From a virus, in IMG/VR virus record IMGVR_UViG_3300035145_004043, positions 1 through 21,303 of that record: 21,303 bases of DNA; one strand, 5' to 3'. The notes beneath the pieces are model-generated. The model did not search any database. It worked only from the letters and a program-made list of their open reading frames with translations, and had not been told where the DNA came from. This document shows, one piece after another, positions 12,511-20,168 of this stretch. A program made the translations under genes and the position numbers. Position 1 is the first letter of the stretch. Every line of letters starts with the position of its first letter.

Positions 12511-12916
12511 TATATTTGATTGGCTTAAACATATAAATCAATATAAAACACCCTCATCAGAATTTACAGATAAAGATTGGGATGTTTTTAATAGTTATAT
12601 GATTCATAGGTTTATATCTATGGATAAAAGTTTAATTGAGGTAGTAAATTATGTTCAAGAATTTCCACCCCAAGAAAAAGTAATGATTTATAACATTTAT
12701 AAGGAATTTATTCCTAAAAATAATAAATGGAATAAATACATTAAATCAAAAACTAAACAGCCAAACAAAGATTTAGTAGAACATATTAAAAATTATTTTG
12801 AATGTTCTTCTAAAGAAGCTAGAGAATATATTAATATTTTGGGGAACCAAGAAGTTAGTCGTATATTAAATCAAATAGGACTAGAAAAAAAAGAAATAAA
12901 ACCATTATTAAAATGA
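12497..12916 (+). CDS. 62: Clamp loader small subunit (gp62-like)
   Basis: At 139 residues it is shorter than T4 gp62 (187) and, like other gp62 proteins, all helical with little conserved sequence. It opens S-N-I-F-D-W-L-K-H-I-N-Q-Y-K near residue 4, has F-N-S-Y-M-I-H-R-F-I-S-M near 31, then K-W-N-K-Y-I-K near 78 and a closing three-helix region with S-S-K-E-A-R-E-Y-I-N-I-L near 102. This order resembles gp62 of marine T4-like phages as I recall them. Location is strong support: it follows gp44 in the T4 order 45-44-62. gp62 is the non-ATPase subunit that bridges the gp44 ring. It overlaps both neighbours (14 and 4 bases). Confidence 0.8.
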   Translation: MSCSNIFDWLKHINQYKTPSSEFTDKDWDVFNSYMIHRFISMDKSLIEVVNYVQEFPPQEKVMIYNIYKEFIPKNNKWNKYIKSKTKQPNKDLVEHIKNYFECSSKEAREYINILGNQEVSRILNQIGLEKKEIKPLLK

Positions 12917-13140
12917 CACTAGAATTATACAATATGTTAAAATCATCTGCACAAGCAGATAAAGACAAAGCTTTATTATCATTAGAATTATTAGGCAACA
13001 AAGCCGTAGGAATTGGAGATCACTCAACTGAAGATTTTTATAAAAATGCTGAGGAAGCACTTGTAATGTTAGTTGATGCTGATGATAAATTATCTACATT
13101 AGAAAAATATTTTAAACCTAAAGGACAAGTTAATGGGTGA
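12913..13140 (+). CDS. Hypothetical protein, 75 residues
   Basis: The start overlaps the gp62 stop (ATGA) and the stop overlaps the next start in the ATGGGTGA arrangement. The 75 residues look like two long helices: M-L-K-S-S-A-Q-A-D-K-D-K-A-L-L-S-L-E-L-L and F-Y-K-N-A-E-E-A-L-V-M-L-V-D-A-D-D-K-L, joined by a glycine-containing turn (V-G-I-G-D-H). No cysteines or membrane segments. I cannot assign a family; a helical-hairpin adaptor or inhibitor is the sort of thing the composition allows, without evidence. Tight coupling on both sides argues that it is real. Confidence 0.72.
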   Translation: MTLELYNMLKSSAQADKDKALLSLELLGNKAVGIGDHSTEDFYKNAEEALVMLVDADDKLSTLEKYFKPKGQVNG

Positions 13141-13579
13141 TACAATATCCAAGTGGCACGAACTACAAGAAGAAAATATGAGCGATAGAGAAATTATGAA
13201 CGCTAAAAGAGGTATAGACCAGTTTGAAGATTTTAAGGCCTACAGTGATGTAGTAGCCCATTTTGAAGCTGAATACCCAGAATTATCTAAAGAATTTAAA
13301 AATATTCAAAAAGAAATGTATGAAATGTTTGCTCGTAAACATTTAGACTATGGATTAAATAATATTGCTTTAGGAGGTGATTTAACCAATTCAGAAGACA
13401 AAACATTTTCACTTACTGGGCTGTGTATTAGGTTAACTGATAAGATTAGTAGATTAAAAAATCTTCTTATTAATGGCAAAAACTTTGTTAAAGGAGAAGG
13501 AATGGAAGACACGTTTATTGATATAGCTAATTATGGTATAATTGGTTTATTAGTAGGACGTGATAAATGGAAAAAATAA
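13133..13579 (+). CDS. Nmad1 / DUF1599-like protein (nucleotide-modification associated)
   Basis: The 148-residue protein has a helical C-terminal two-thirds with a recognisable pattern: A-R-K-H-L-D-Y-G near 70; a gap; L-C-I-R-L-T-D-K-I-S-R-L-K-N-L-L near 97; then M-E-D-T-F-I-D-I-A-N-Y-G-I-I-G-L-L near 123. This matches the family once called DUF1599 and renamed Nucleotide modification associated domain 1, which is frequent in phages and was linked by genome context to modified DNA bases. The D/E residues in this pattern resemble an all-alpha NTP pyrophosphatase site, so it may hydrolyse a nucleotide. Its presence near FolE, QueD and QueE supports, without proving, a base-modification system. 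The first ~45 residues are a variable acidic extension. Confidence 0.72.
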   Translation: MGDTISKWHELQEENMSDREIMNAKRGIDQFEDFKAYSDVVAHFEAEYPELSKEFKNIQKEMYEMFARKHLDYGLNNIALGGDLTNSEDKTFSLTGLCIRLTDKISRLKNLLINGKNFVKGEGMEDTFIDIANYGIIGLLVGRDKWKK

Positions 13580-13582
13580 GTT

Positions 13583-14551
13583 TTGGCTAGAAAAATACCT
13601 AGAATAGTTAGGGAGATTAAAGGTAATCCTCCCCAAGAGATAAACTTTGCTTATCAGAAGAATGTCTCTTATTCGCAAATGTCTATATTTCGCGGTTGTC
13701 CACATCGTTGGAAACTTCAATATAAAGACAAAATAAAGGTATTTACATCGTCTATTCATACTGTATTTGGAACTGCTATACATGAAGTATTACAACATTA
13801 TTTAGATGTAATGTTTGAAACTAGTGCTGCTAATGCAGATAGAATTAATTTAGAAGAATTATTTCAAGAAAAATTTATAGGTGAATATCAAAACCAATAT
13901 AAGAAAAATAACAATCAACATTTTTCATCTGCTGAAGAAATGAGAGAATTCTTTGAAGATGGAGTTAGTATTTTAAATTGGTTCAAAAAGAAACGAGCTA
14001 GATATTTTACAAGAAGAGGATGGCATTTAGTTGGATGTGAAATTCCAATTGTTATTTCACCAAATAAAATGTATACCAACATAAAATATACAGGGTTTCT
14101 TGATGTTGTATTATATAATGAAAACACACAGACATTTAAGATAATAGACATTAAGACAAGTACTAAAGGTTGGAATGCTAGAGATAAGAAAAATGAAGAT
14201 AAACAATATCAGTTACTTTTATATAAACAATTTTTTAGTGAGCAATATGGTATTCCTATTAGTAATGTAGATATTGAATTTTTTATTGTTAAAAGAAAAG
14301 TTTTAGATTGGAATGATGAGAATATTATGTCACCTCATCAAGCATATAGAGTACAAACATTTACTCCACCTAGTGGTAAAATTAAATTAGGACGAGCTAA
14401 AAAAGCTATAAATAATTTTATTAATGAATGTTTTAATTCAAATGGAGAAATTAAGGATATTGAATATCCAAAATCTGTTTCAAAATGGAATTGTATGTTT
14501 TGTCCATTTAAAGAAGATAAAGAAACGTGTGGAGAAGGGATAATTTTTTAG
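13583..14551 (+). CDS. PD-(D/E)XK exonuclease with iron-sulfur cysteines (Cas4/RecB-like)
   Basis: The 322-residue product starts at a TTG (M-A-R-K-I-P). It has the RecB/Cas4 nuclease order: C39 in F-R-G-C-P-H-R-W; G-T-A-I-H67-E-V-L; E153; G-F-L-D174-V; I-I-D189-I-K191-T-S; and Q-Y-Q-L-L-L-Y-K near 210. These are the H, D, D-x-K and Q/Y elements of the active site. Three further cysteines at 304, 307 and 316 (C-x2-C-x8-C) join C39 as the probable ligands of a [4Fe-4S] cluster, as in Cas4 and AddB. A role in replication or recombination end-processing is likely, given the replisome neighbours. A second ATG-started version would lose C39, so TTG is preferred. No cas genes are present, so it is not a CRISPR system. 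Confidence 0.88.
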   Translation: MARKIPRIVREIKGNPPQEINFAYQKNVSYSQMSIFRGCPHRWKLQYKDKIKVFTSSIHTVFGTAIHEVLQHYLDVMFETSAANADRINLEELFQEKFIGEYQNQYKKNNNQHFSSAEEMREFFEDGVSILNWFKKKRARYFTRRGWHLVGCEIPIVISPNKMYTNIKYTGFLDVVLYNENTQTFKIIDIKTSTKGWNARDKKNEDKQYQLLLYKQFFSEQYGIPISNVDIEFFIVKRKVLDWNDENIMSPHQAYRVQTFTPPSGKIKLGRAKKAINNFINECFNSNGEIKDIEYPKSVSKWNCMFCPFKEDKETCGEGIIF

Positions 14552-14555
14552 TATC

Positions 14556-14577
14556 TCCATATATTTATAGATAAATA
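14556..14577 (+). promoter_or_regulatory. Candidate promoter before the ribbon-helix-helix gene
   Basis: The 46-base gap 14552-14597 holds TCCATATATT at 14556-14565, an 8/10 match to the TTCGTATATT motif. It is followed by GATAAATA at 14570-14577, close to the T4-family late promoter core TATAAATA (NATAAATA in cyanophages). The ATG lies 20 bases downstream. This is the one place where a classical T4-type late box appears at a suitable distance. Confidence 0.4.
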
Positions 14578-14597
14578 ATGTTATTAAAATAAAGATT

Positions 14598-14786
14598 ATG
14601 AGTGCAAAAAAAGAGATGACACTTACAAGTGTTAAAATTAAAAGCGACTTATTTGAGAATTTTAAGATTGAATGTGTAAAACGAAAATTTTCATTCCAAA
14701 AACTTGCCGATCGAGCAGTTTATTTGTATCTTACGGACGAAGATTTTCGTAAAGCTATTACGAATCAAACAAATCTTGAATTATAA
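14598..14786 (+). CDS. Small ribbon-helix-helix-like protein, 62 residues
   Basis: The first strand-like segment M-T-L-T-S-V-K-I-K is followed by helix one (S-D-L-F-E-N-F-K-I-E-C-V-K-R) and helix two (S-F-Q-K-L-A-D-R-A-V-Y-L-Y-L), then a short tail with D-E-D-F-R-K-A-I. This strand-helix-helix order and the length are those of ribbon-helix-helix DNA-binding proteins, which bind operators as dimers and usually repress transcription. It has its own upstream gap with a candidate promoter and stands at the border between the replication and glycan blocks, fitting a local regulator. Its codons include TCG-like and ACG forms uncommon nearby. The DNA-binding role is inferred from the fold pattern. 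Confidence 0.72.
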   Translation: MSAKKEMTLTSVKIKSDLFENFKIECVKRKFSFQKLADRAVYLYLTDEDFRKAITNQTNLEL

Positions 14787-14799
14787 ATCGCGAAATTAA

Positions 14800-16239
14800 A
14801 TGAATAAAAGTTTTAAACACCTACCTAAAGATCAAAGAAAAAAAATATTATTGGTCTGTGACGACATTAGAGTACACTCAGGTGTAGCTACTGTAGCAAA
14901 AGAAATTGTTCTAAAAACTTCCCACCATTTCAATTGGGTAAATATAGGAGGAGCAATTAAACATCCTGATTTAGGAAAAAAGTTTGATTTAAGTGGTGAT
15001 ACCAATAATGCTGTTGGCATTGATGATAGTTCAGTTATGCTCTATCCTGTTAATGGTTATGGTAACCCAGATATACTTAGACAAATTATTGCTTTAGAAA
15101 ATCCTGATGCCTTAATGTTAATTACGGACCCAAGATATTTTACTTGGATTTTTAATATGGAAGCTGAATTAAGAAAGAAACTTCCAATTACTTACTTAAA
15201 TATCTGGGATGATTATCCTGCTCCAATGTATAATAAAGCATACTATGAAGCATGTGATTTATTAATGGGGATTTCAAAACAAACAGTTAATATTAATAGA
15301 ATTGTTTTAGGAGATAAAGCCAAAGATAGAATTCTTAGATATGTTCCTCATGGTTTGGATCCAGATGTTTATAAACCTATTTCTGATGATGATATAGAGT
15401 TAAATAAATTTAAAAAGAATTTCTTTAATAACGATATACCAGAATTTGTAGCTTTCTTTAATTCTAGAAATATTAGAAGAAAACAAATTCCAGATACAAT
15501 GATGGCATTCAGAGTATTTTTAGATGGGTTAGATAAAGAAAAAGCAGATAAATGTAAATTAGTCCTACATACTGAAGCAGTTACAGATGCAGGTACAGAT
15601 TTATATAAAGTAGCTGAATATATATTTGGTGAAAATTATCCTAATGCTATTCATTTTTCACATAAAAAATTATCTCAACAAGAATTAAATTGGTTATATA
15701 ATATAGCTGATGTTCAAATTCTTATTACTTCAAATGAAGGTTGGGGGTTAACTATCACAGAAGCAATATTAGCTGGAACACCTATTATATCTAATGTAAC
15801 AGGTGGAATGCAAGATCAAATGAGATTCATTGACGAGAACGGAGAGTGGTTCACACCAAGTTCAGAAGTACCTTCTAATCATAGAGGTACTTATAAGGAA
15901 CATGGTGAATGGGCATTTCCAGTTTACCCGACTTCAAGATCAATACAAGGTTCTCCCCCAACTCCTTATATCTATGATGATAGATGTGCTTGGGAAGATG
16001 TAACTGAAAGATTATTTGAAGTTTATAACTTAGGTAGAGAAACAAGGAAAAAAGCAGGTCTTAAAGGTAGAGAATGGGCTATATCTGATGAAGCTGGATT
16101 TACAGCTCAACATCAAGGAAATAGAGTAATAGAAGCTTTTAATACCTTATTTGATACTTGGAAACCAAGAGAAAAATATGAAATTGTTAATGCTACAGAG
16201 CATAACGGAAACTTTTTATCACATAAAATTATATATTAA
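14800..16239 (+). CDS. GT-B glycosyltransferase (GT4-like), 479 residues
   Basis: The N-terminal domain opens with K-I-L-L-V-C-D-D-I-R-V-H-S-G-V-A-T-V-A near 16, the glycine-containing loop of GT-B acceptors. The C-terminal domain has V-P-H-G-L-D-P-D-V-Y-K-P near 184 and the nucleotide-sugar signature T-S-N-E313-G-W-G-L-T-I-T-E321-A, the E-x7-E motif, followed by G-T-P-I-I-S-N-V-T-G-G. Such enzymes transfer a sugar from an NDP-sugar to an acceptor in the cytoplasm. Length is slightly above the usual ~380-420, with insertion sequence after residue 350. It is the first gene of the glycan block, and its stop shares a base with the next gene's start. Donor and acceptor cannot be read from sequence. 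Confidence 0.86.
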   Translation: MNKSFKHLPKDQRKKILLVCDDIRVHSGVATVAKEIVLKTSHHFNWVNIGGAIKHPDLGKKFDLSGDTNNAVGIDDSSVMLYPVNGYGNPDILRQIIALENPDALMLITDPRYFTWIFNMEAELRKKLPITYLNIWDDYPAPMYNKAYYEACDLLMGISKQTVNINRIVLGDKAKDRILRYVPHGLDPDVYKPISDDDIELNKFKKNFFNNDIPEFVAFFNSRNIRRKQIPDTMMAFRVFLDGLDKEKADKCKLVLHTEAVTDAGTDLYKVAEYIFGENYPNAIHFSHKKLSQQELNWLYNIADVQILITSNEGWGLTITEAILAGTPIISNVTGGMQDQMRFIDENGEWFTPSSEVPSNHRGTYKEHGEWAFPVYPTSRSIQGSPPTPYIYDDRCAWEDVTERLFEVYNLGRETRKKAGLKGREWAISDEAGFTAQHQGNRVIEAFNTLFDTWKPREKYEIVNATEHNGNFLSHKIIY

Positions 16240-17531
16240 TGAGTAAACCAGTTTTTTTAATTAGTTGTCCATTTGACACTTATTCAGGTTATGGCGCTAG
16301 AGCTAGAGATATAGTTAAAGCTTTAATTGAATTAGATCAATATCAAATTAGATTATTACCTCAAAAATGGGGAAGTACCTCTTGGGGTTTCTGTAAAGAT
16401 CACCCTGAATGGGAATTTTTACTACAATACGCAGTTAAACCTCCATTTAAAGCTAAACCTGATATTTGGATGCAAATAACTATTCCAAATGAATTCCAAC
16501 CTCAAGGTAAATATAATATTGGATGTACAGCGGGGATTGAAGCAACAGCATGTAAACCAGAATGGATTGAGGGGTTAAATAGAATGGATATTAATTTTGT
16601 ATCTTCTACTTTTGCTAAAGGAATGTTTGAAAGTGTTAATTATGAGGTTAAGGATAAAAGAACTCAACAATTGCAAAAACATTTAAAGGTAGCAAAACCA
16701 ATTGAAGTAGTATTAGAGGGAGCTAATTTAGAAATTTATAAACCAATCCCAACAAAAGAAATTACTACTTTTAAATTAGATGAAGTTAAGGAATCATTTT
16801 GTTATTTAAATGTAGGGCATTGGATGCAAGGTGATTTTGGTCATGATAGAAAAAATTTAGGTGTTTTAGTAAAATCATTTTATGAAACATTTAAAGGTCC
16901 AAATAAAGCAAAACCTGCTTTAGTATTAAAAGCATCTCAAGGAGTAGCTTCATATATGAGTAGAGAAGCTATTTTAGATAAAATCAATGGTATTAAGAAA
17001 ACAGTTAATTCAAAATCATTACCTAGCATCTATTTAATTACAGGTGAATTTACTGATTCTGAAATGAATGAATTATATAATCACCCTAAGATTAAAGCTA
17101 TGATTAGCTTAACTAAAGGTGAGGGTTATGGTAGACCATTATTAGAATTTAGTTTAACAGGTAAACCTGTTATAGCTTCTGGTTGGTCAGGCCATTTAGA
17201 TTTTTTAAAACCAAATATGAGTACTTTATTAAATGGTACTTTAGAAAATGTTCATCCTAGTGCTGCTAATAATTGGTTAATTCCAGAAGCACAATGGTTT
17301 AAAGTAGATGAACCTAGTATAGGTAGACATTTAAAAGATTGTTATAAAAAATATAAACAATACAGTTTAAGATCTAAACAACAGAAAAATTATAGTAAAT
17401 CTCAATTTAGTTTTGAACAAATGAAATTAAGGTTAAAAAGTATCCTTGATGGTTATGTACCTGAGTTTCCTAAACAAATTGATTTAAAACTACCTGGAAT
17501 GGATTTACCTAAATTACAAAAAGTAGAATAA
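16239..17531 (+). CDS. GT-B glycosyltransferase, second, 430 residues
   Basis: The start S-K-P-V-F-L-I-S-C-P-F-D-T-Y-S-G-Y-G-A-R-A-R-D-I-V is the G-x-G-containing loop of a GT-B N-terminal domain. The C-terminal half has L-T-K-G-E295-G-Y-G-R-P-L-L-E303-F (the E-x7-E donor motif), then G-K-P-V-I-A-S-G-W-S-G-H. Before it is a strand-loop V-G-H-W-M-Q-G near 195 typical of the linker to the donor domain. It is related in plan to the gene upstream but not a close copy, so the two may add successive sugars. It is followed without gap by a zinc-ribbon protein. Specificity is unknown. Confidence 0.86.
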   Translation: MSKPVFLISCPFDTYSGYGARARDIVKALIELDQYQIRLLPQKWGSTSWGFCKDHPEWEFLLQYAVKPPFKAKPDIWMQITIPNEFQPQGKYNIGCTAGIEATACKPEWIEGLNRMDINFVSSTFAKGMFESVNYEVKDKRTQQLQKHLKVAKPIEVVLEGANLEIYKPIPTKEITTFKLDEVKESFCYLNVGHWMQGDFGHDRKNLGVLVKSFYETFKGPNKAKPALVLKASQGVASYMSREAILDKINGIKKTVNSKSLPSIYLITGEFTDSEMNELYNHPKIKAMISLTKGEGYGRPLLEFSLTGKPVIASGWSGHLDFLKPNMSTLLNGTLENVHPSAANNWLIPEAQWFKVDEPSIGRHLKDCYKKYKQYSLRSKQQKNYSKSQFSFEQMKLRLKSILDGYVPEFPKQIDLKLPGMDLPKLQKVE

Positions 17532-17971
17532 TGAATTTTGATGAACTAAAAGAATGTTCTAGATGTGGTTCTGATGCTTGTTATAGCCAAGAAGTCACTG
17601 ATAAGATAAAAATAGAATTATGTTATGGTTGTGGGTTCCAATCTAACAGTCTTATGACCAAGGGTTCCGATTTTTTTAATGAACAATGGGAATTACTCCC
17701 AGAGTTGTATAAAGTGTTAATGGATGAAGAAGAAGACACAGGAAAGATTTGGATGCCTACGACCATTAACATAAAAGATAAAGGAATGGTATTTGCTGAT
17801 GGTAAATCTAGAAGCAATTGGAAATGGGCAGGTGTAAAAGCAGTTCCTGTAAATGAAGAGGAAAAAGATAAGTTTAAGAATGAGAAATTTAGAGCAGATA
17901 TGACTACACTAAAACATTTTGAAGAACGTGATTTTATGGATGCTCTTTCTTATATTGAGGTTATACCATGA
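17531..17971 (+). CDS. Zinc-ribbon hypothetical protein, 146 residues
   Basis: The N-terminus has two cysteine knuckles, C-S-R-C-G near residue 9 and C-Y-G-C-G near 31, spaced as in a zinc ribbon. The remainder is acidic and mixed alpha/beta: F-F-N-E-Q-W-E-L-L-P-E-L-Y near 48, a strand segment M-P-T-T-I-N-I-K-D-K-G-M-V-F near 75, and W-K-W-A-G-V-K-A-V-P-V near 97, ending D-F-M-D-A-L-S-Y-I-E. I recall similar small zinc-ribbon proteins in marine phages but not a function. It starts on the last base of the GT-B stop and overlaps the next gene by four bases, so it moves with the glycan block. Confidence 0.74.
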   Translation: MNFDELKECSRCGSDACYSQEVTDKIKIELCYGCGFQSNSLMTKGSDFFNEQWELLPELYKVLMDEEEDTGKIWMPTTINIKDKGMVFADGKSRSNWKWAGVKAVPVNEEEKDKFKNEKFRADMTTLKHFEERDFMDALSYIEVIP

Positions 17972-18408
17972 AAGGATTAGGTGATTTAGTAGCAAAAGTA
18001 ATTTCAATTGTTACTTTAGGTCAAGGGAAAAAAATAGCTACTTATGTAGCCAAATTAAGAGGTAAAGATGATTGTGGTTGTGATAAAAGACAAGATTACC
18101 TAAATGAAAAATTTAGATTTAAAATAGAGGAAATGAAAACAATTAATTTAAATTGGGAAGGAGCTTGGAGATTAATTAGAGAACAAGTACCTTGTGCTTG
18201 TCAATTTGATTATGGGTATATTGAAGTAAAGGATAAAAATAATAAATTTATTGCTGAAGTTAGATTCACTGAACAACCTAGATTAAATGGTAATTTAAAA
18301 AATATAGATGTTTCAATAAATCCTTTATTAGATCCTCATTATTTTGAAATTAAATATCATAAAAAAGAAGGTGGGTATACTAACCCAGTTAAAATACCAT
18401 TAGTATGA
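17968..18408 (+). CDS. Hypothetical protein, 146 residues, with C-G-C-D motif
   Basis: The first ~45 residues (M-K-G-L-G-D-L-V-A-K-V-I-S-I-V-T-L-G) may form an amphipathic helix and lead to D-D-C-G-C-D-K-R-Q-D-Y-L-N-E-K-F. Variants of that C-G-C-D-x-R-x-x-x-L-N segment occur, as I recall, at the end of many small phage and marine proteins of unknown role. Here it sits in front of a second part with strand character (L-I-R-E-Q-V-P-C-A-C-Q-F-D-Y-G-Y-I-E-V near 67 onward) carrying a C-A-C pair. The protein may thus be a fusion of two small domains. No catalytic motif is seen. Both ends overlap their neighbours by four bases (ATGA). Confidence 0.7.
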   Translation: MKGLGDLVAKVISIVTLGQGKKIATYVAKLRGKDDCGCDKRQDYLNEKFRFKIEEMKTINLNWEGAWRLIREQVPCACQFDYGYIEVKDKNNKFIAEVRFTEQPRLNGNLKNIDVSINPLLDPHYFEIKYHKKEGGYTNPVKIPLV

Positions 18409-19028
18409 AAATAAGTTATGCAATTACGGTTTGTAATGAAAAGTTAGAAGTTAAACGTTTAGTTGACTTCTTACTAGCTAACAAACGCCAACAAGATGAA
18501 ATTGTTGTGCTTTATGACCAAAAAAATGGTGATGAAGAAGTAATTGATATGCTTACTAAATTAAATAAATTACCTAATTTTCAAGTATGGAGAGGATTTT
18601 TTGAAAATCATTTTGCTGATTGGAAAAATAAATTAACTGAATATTGTAGTGGTGACTATATTTTTCAGATTGATGCTGATGAAATGGTTTCAGAAGTTTT
18701 ACTTGGTTATTTACCTTCCATATTAGAAAGCAACCCTGATAATGAAGTTTATTTAGTACCTAGAGTAAATACAGTATCAGGTTTAACTCAAGAACATATT
18801 GATAAATGGAGATGGAATGTAGATGATGAAGATAGAATAAATTGGCCTGACTATCAATGGCGTATTTGGAAAAACAAACCAGAAATTAAATGGGTAAATA
18901 AAGTACATGAAAAACTAGAGGGATTTAAAACTTATGCCCCTCTTCCAGCTCATACTGAATTAGCTTTACAACACCCAAAAACAATAGAAAGACAAGTTAA
19001 ACAAAACAATTATTATAGCACATTATGA
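18405..19028 (+). CDS. GT-A glycosyltransferase, family 2-like, 207 residues
   Basis: The start I-S-Y-A-I-T-V-C-N-E is the first strand of a GT2 fold, with the nucleotide-binding acidic residues in D-E-I-V-V-L-Y-D near 31. The metal-binding D-x-D is F-Q-I-D90-A-D92-E, followed by a short acceptor domain with W-R-I-W-K-N and V-H-E-K-L-E-G near 155-171. At 207 residues it is compact compared with many GT2 enzymes (~250-330), as is usual for phage members. It should transfer a sugar from an NDP-sugar with a divalent metal. It overlaps the upstream unknown and the downstream PLP enzyme by four bases each. Confidence 0.86.
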   Translation: MKISYAITVCNEKLEVKRLVDFLLANKRQQDEIVVLYDQKNGDEEVIDMLTKLNKLPNFQVWRGFFENHFADWKNKLTEYCSGDYIFQIDADEMVSEVLLGYLPSILESNPDNEVYLVPRVNTVSGLTQEHIDKWRWNVDDEDRINWPDYQWRIWKNKPEIKWVNKVHEKLEGFKTYAPLPAHTELALQHPKTIERQVKQNNYYSTL

Positions 19029-20167
19029 AAAAAGTATGGTACGCGCCTTATAAGCATGAAGCATATGGGCAAGAAGAAATCGATGCAGTAGTTGAATCTT
19101 TAAAATCAGGATGGTTAGGAGGACAAGGTCCTAAATCAGTTGAATTTGAAGAAAAAATTGCAAAAACATTTGGTAAAAAACATGGTGTATTTGTTAATTC
19201 GGGTTCATCAGCATGTTTGTTAGCTATTGCTGCTTTAGATTTGCCTAAAGGAACTAAAATTATTACTCCTGCTTGTACATTTGCTACTACATTAGCTCCT
19301 ATTATTCAATTAGGATATGTGCCTGTATTTGTAGATGTAGATTTAACTACATATTGTGCAAATATAGACCAAGTTATAGCTAAAGTAACAGATGATACAT
19401 CAGCAATTATGTTACCAAATTTAATTGGTAATAAACCAGATTGGCCTAAACTTAAAAAAGCATTAATTGATATGGGTAGAGAAGATATTTTCTTAATTGA
19501 AGATTCAGCTGATACCTTAACTCAAACACCTGAAACTGATGTTGCTACTACTAGTTTTTATGCTTCACATGTTATTACAGCTGGTGGAGTAGGTGGAATG
19601 GTAATGTATAATGATAAAAAACATGTTACTAAATGTTTACAATATAGAGACTGGGGTAGATTAGGTGATGATTCTGAAATTATGGATGATAGATTTAATC
19701 ATATAGTAGATGGGATTCCTTATGACCATAAATTTTTATACTCAGTATTAGGTTACCATATGAAAGCTAGTGAAATGAATGCTGCATTTGGTATTGTACA
19801 ATTAGAAAGATTTGGTGTTAATAGTAAAATTAGAAGAGATAATATTGAACGTTATCTTGAAAACTTACAAGGTGTAGGTGATTTAGTTTTACCTGATGAT
19901 AGTATTAAACCTAATTGGTTAGCTATGCCTTTACAAACAGAAAAAAGATTTGAATTACTTCATTTCTTAGAAGATAATAATATACAAACTAGAGTTACAT
20001 TTGCTGGGAATGTTACTAGACACCCAGTTTATAGAGAGTATTTAGATGATTTTGAAAACTCAGATACTATCATGAAAAATGGTTTCTTACTAGGAGCGCA
20101 CCATGGAATGACAGTTGAAGATGTAGACTATGTTTGTGATAAAATAAAAGAATTTTTTAATCAATAA
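19025..20167 (+). CDS. DegT/DnrJ/EryC1/StrS PLP enzyme, RfbH-like 3-dehydratase type
   Basis: A 380-residue sugar-nucleotide PLP enzyme of fold type I. N-S-G-S-S-A-C-L-L-A near 58 binds the PLP phosphate and I-E-D160-S-A-D supplies the aspartate to the pyridine nitrogen. At the position of the Schiff-base lysine stands H182, in S-F-Y-A-S-H-V-I-T. This lysine-to-histidine change marks the dehydratase branch (CDP-4-keto-6-deoxyglucose 3-dehydratase E1/RfbH, ColD) rather than aminotransferases. Strong RfbH resemblance continues with Y-R-D-W-G-R near 207 and Y-D-H-K-F-L-Y-S-V-L-G-Y. The iron-sulfur cysteines RfbH has right after R-D-W-G-R are absent here (L-G-D-D-S-E-I-M). It probably makes a deoxy sugar, possibly by the ColD-like route; the exact substrate is unknown. 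Confidence 0.85.
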   Translation: MKKVWYAPYKHEAYGQEEIDAVVESLKSGWLGGQGPKSVEFEEKIAKTFGKKHGVFVNSGSSACLLAIAALDLPKGTKIITPACTFATTLAPIIQLGYVPVFVDVDLTTYCANIDQVIAKVTDDTSAIMLPNLIGNKPDWPKLKKALIDMGREDIFLIEDSADTLTQTPETDVATTSFYASHVITAGGVGGMVMYNDKKHVTKCLQYRDWGRLGDDSEIMDDRFNHIVDGIPYDHKFLYSVLGYHMKASEMNAAFGIVQLERFGVNSKIRRDNIERYLENLQGVGDLVLPDDSIKPNWLAMPLQTEKRFELLHFLEDNNIQTRVTFAGNVTRHPVYREYLDDFENSDTIMKNGFLLGAHHGMTVEDVDYVCDKIKEFFNQ

Positions 20168-20168
20168 T

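Noticed and set aside
13583-14551. CRISPR-associated Cas4
   Set aside because: The nuclease has Cas4-like motifs, but there is no repeat array and no other cas gene; such nucleases are common in T4-like marine phages.
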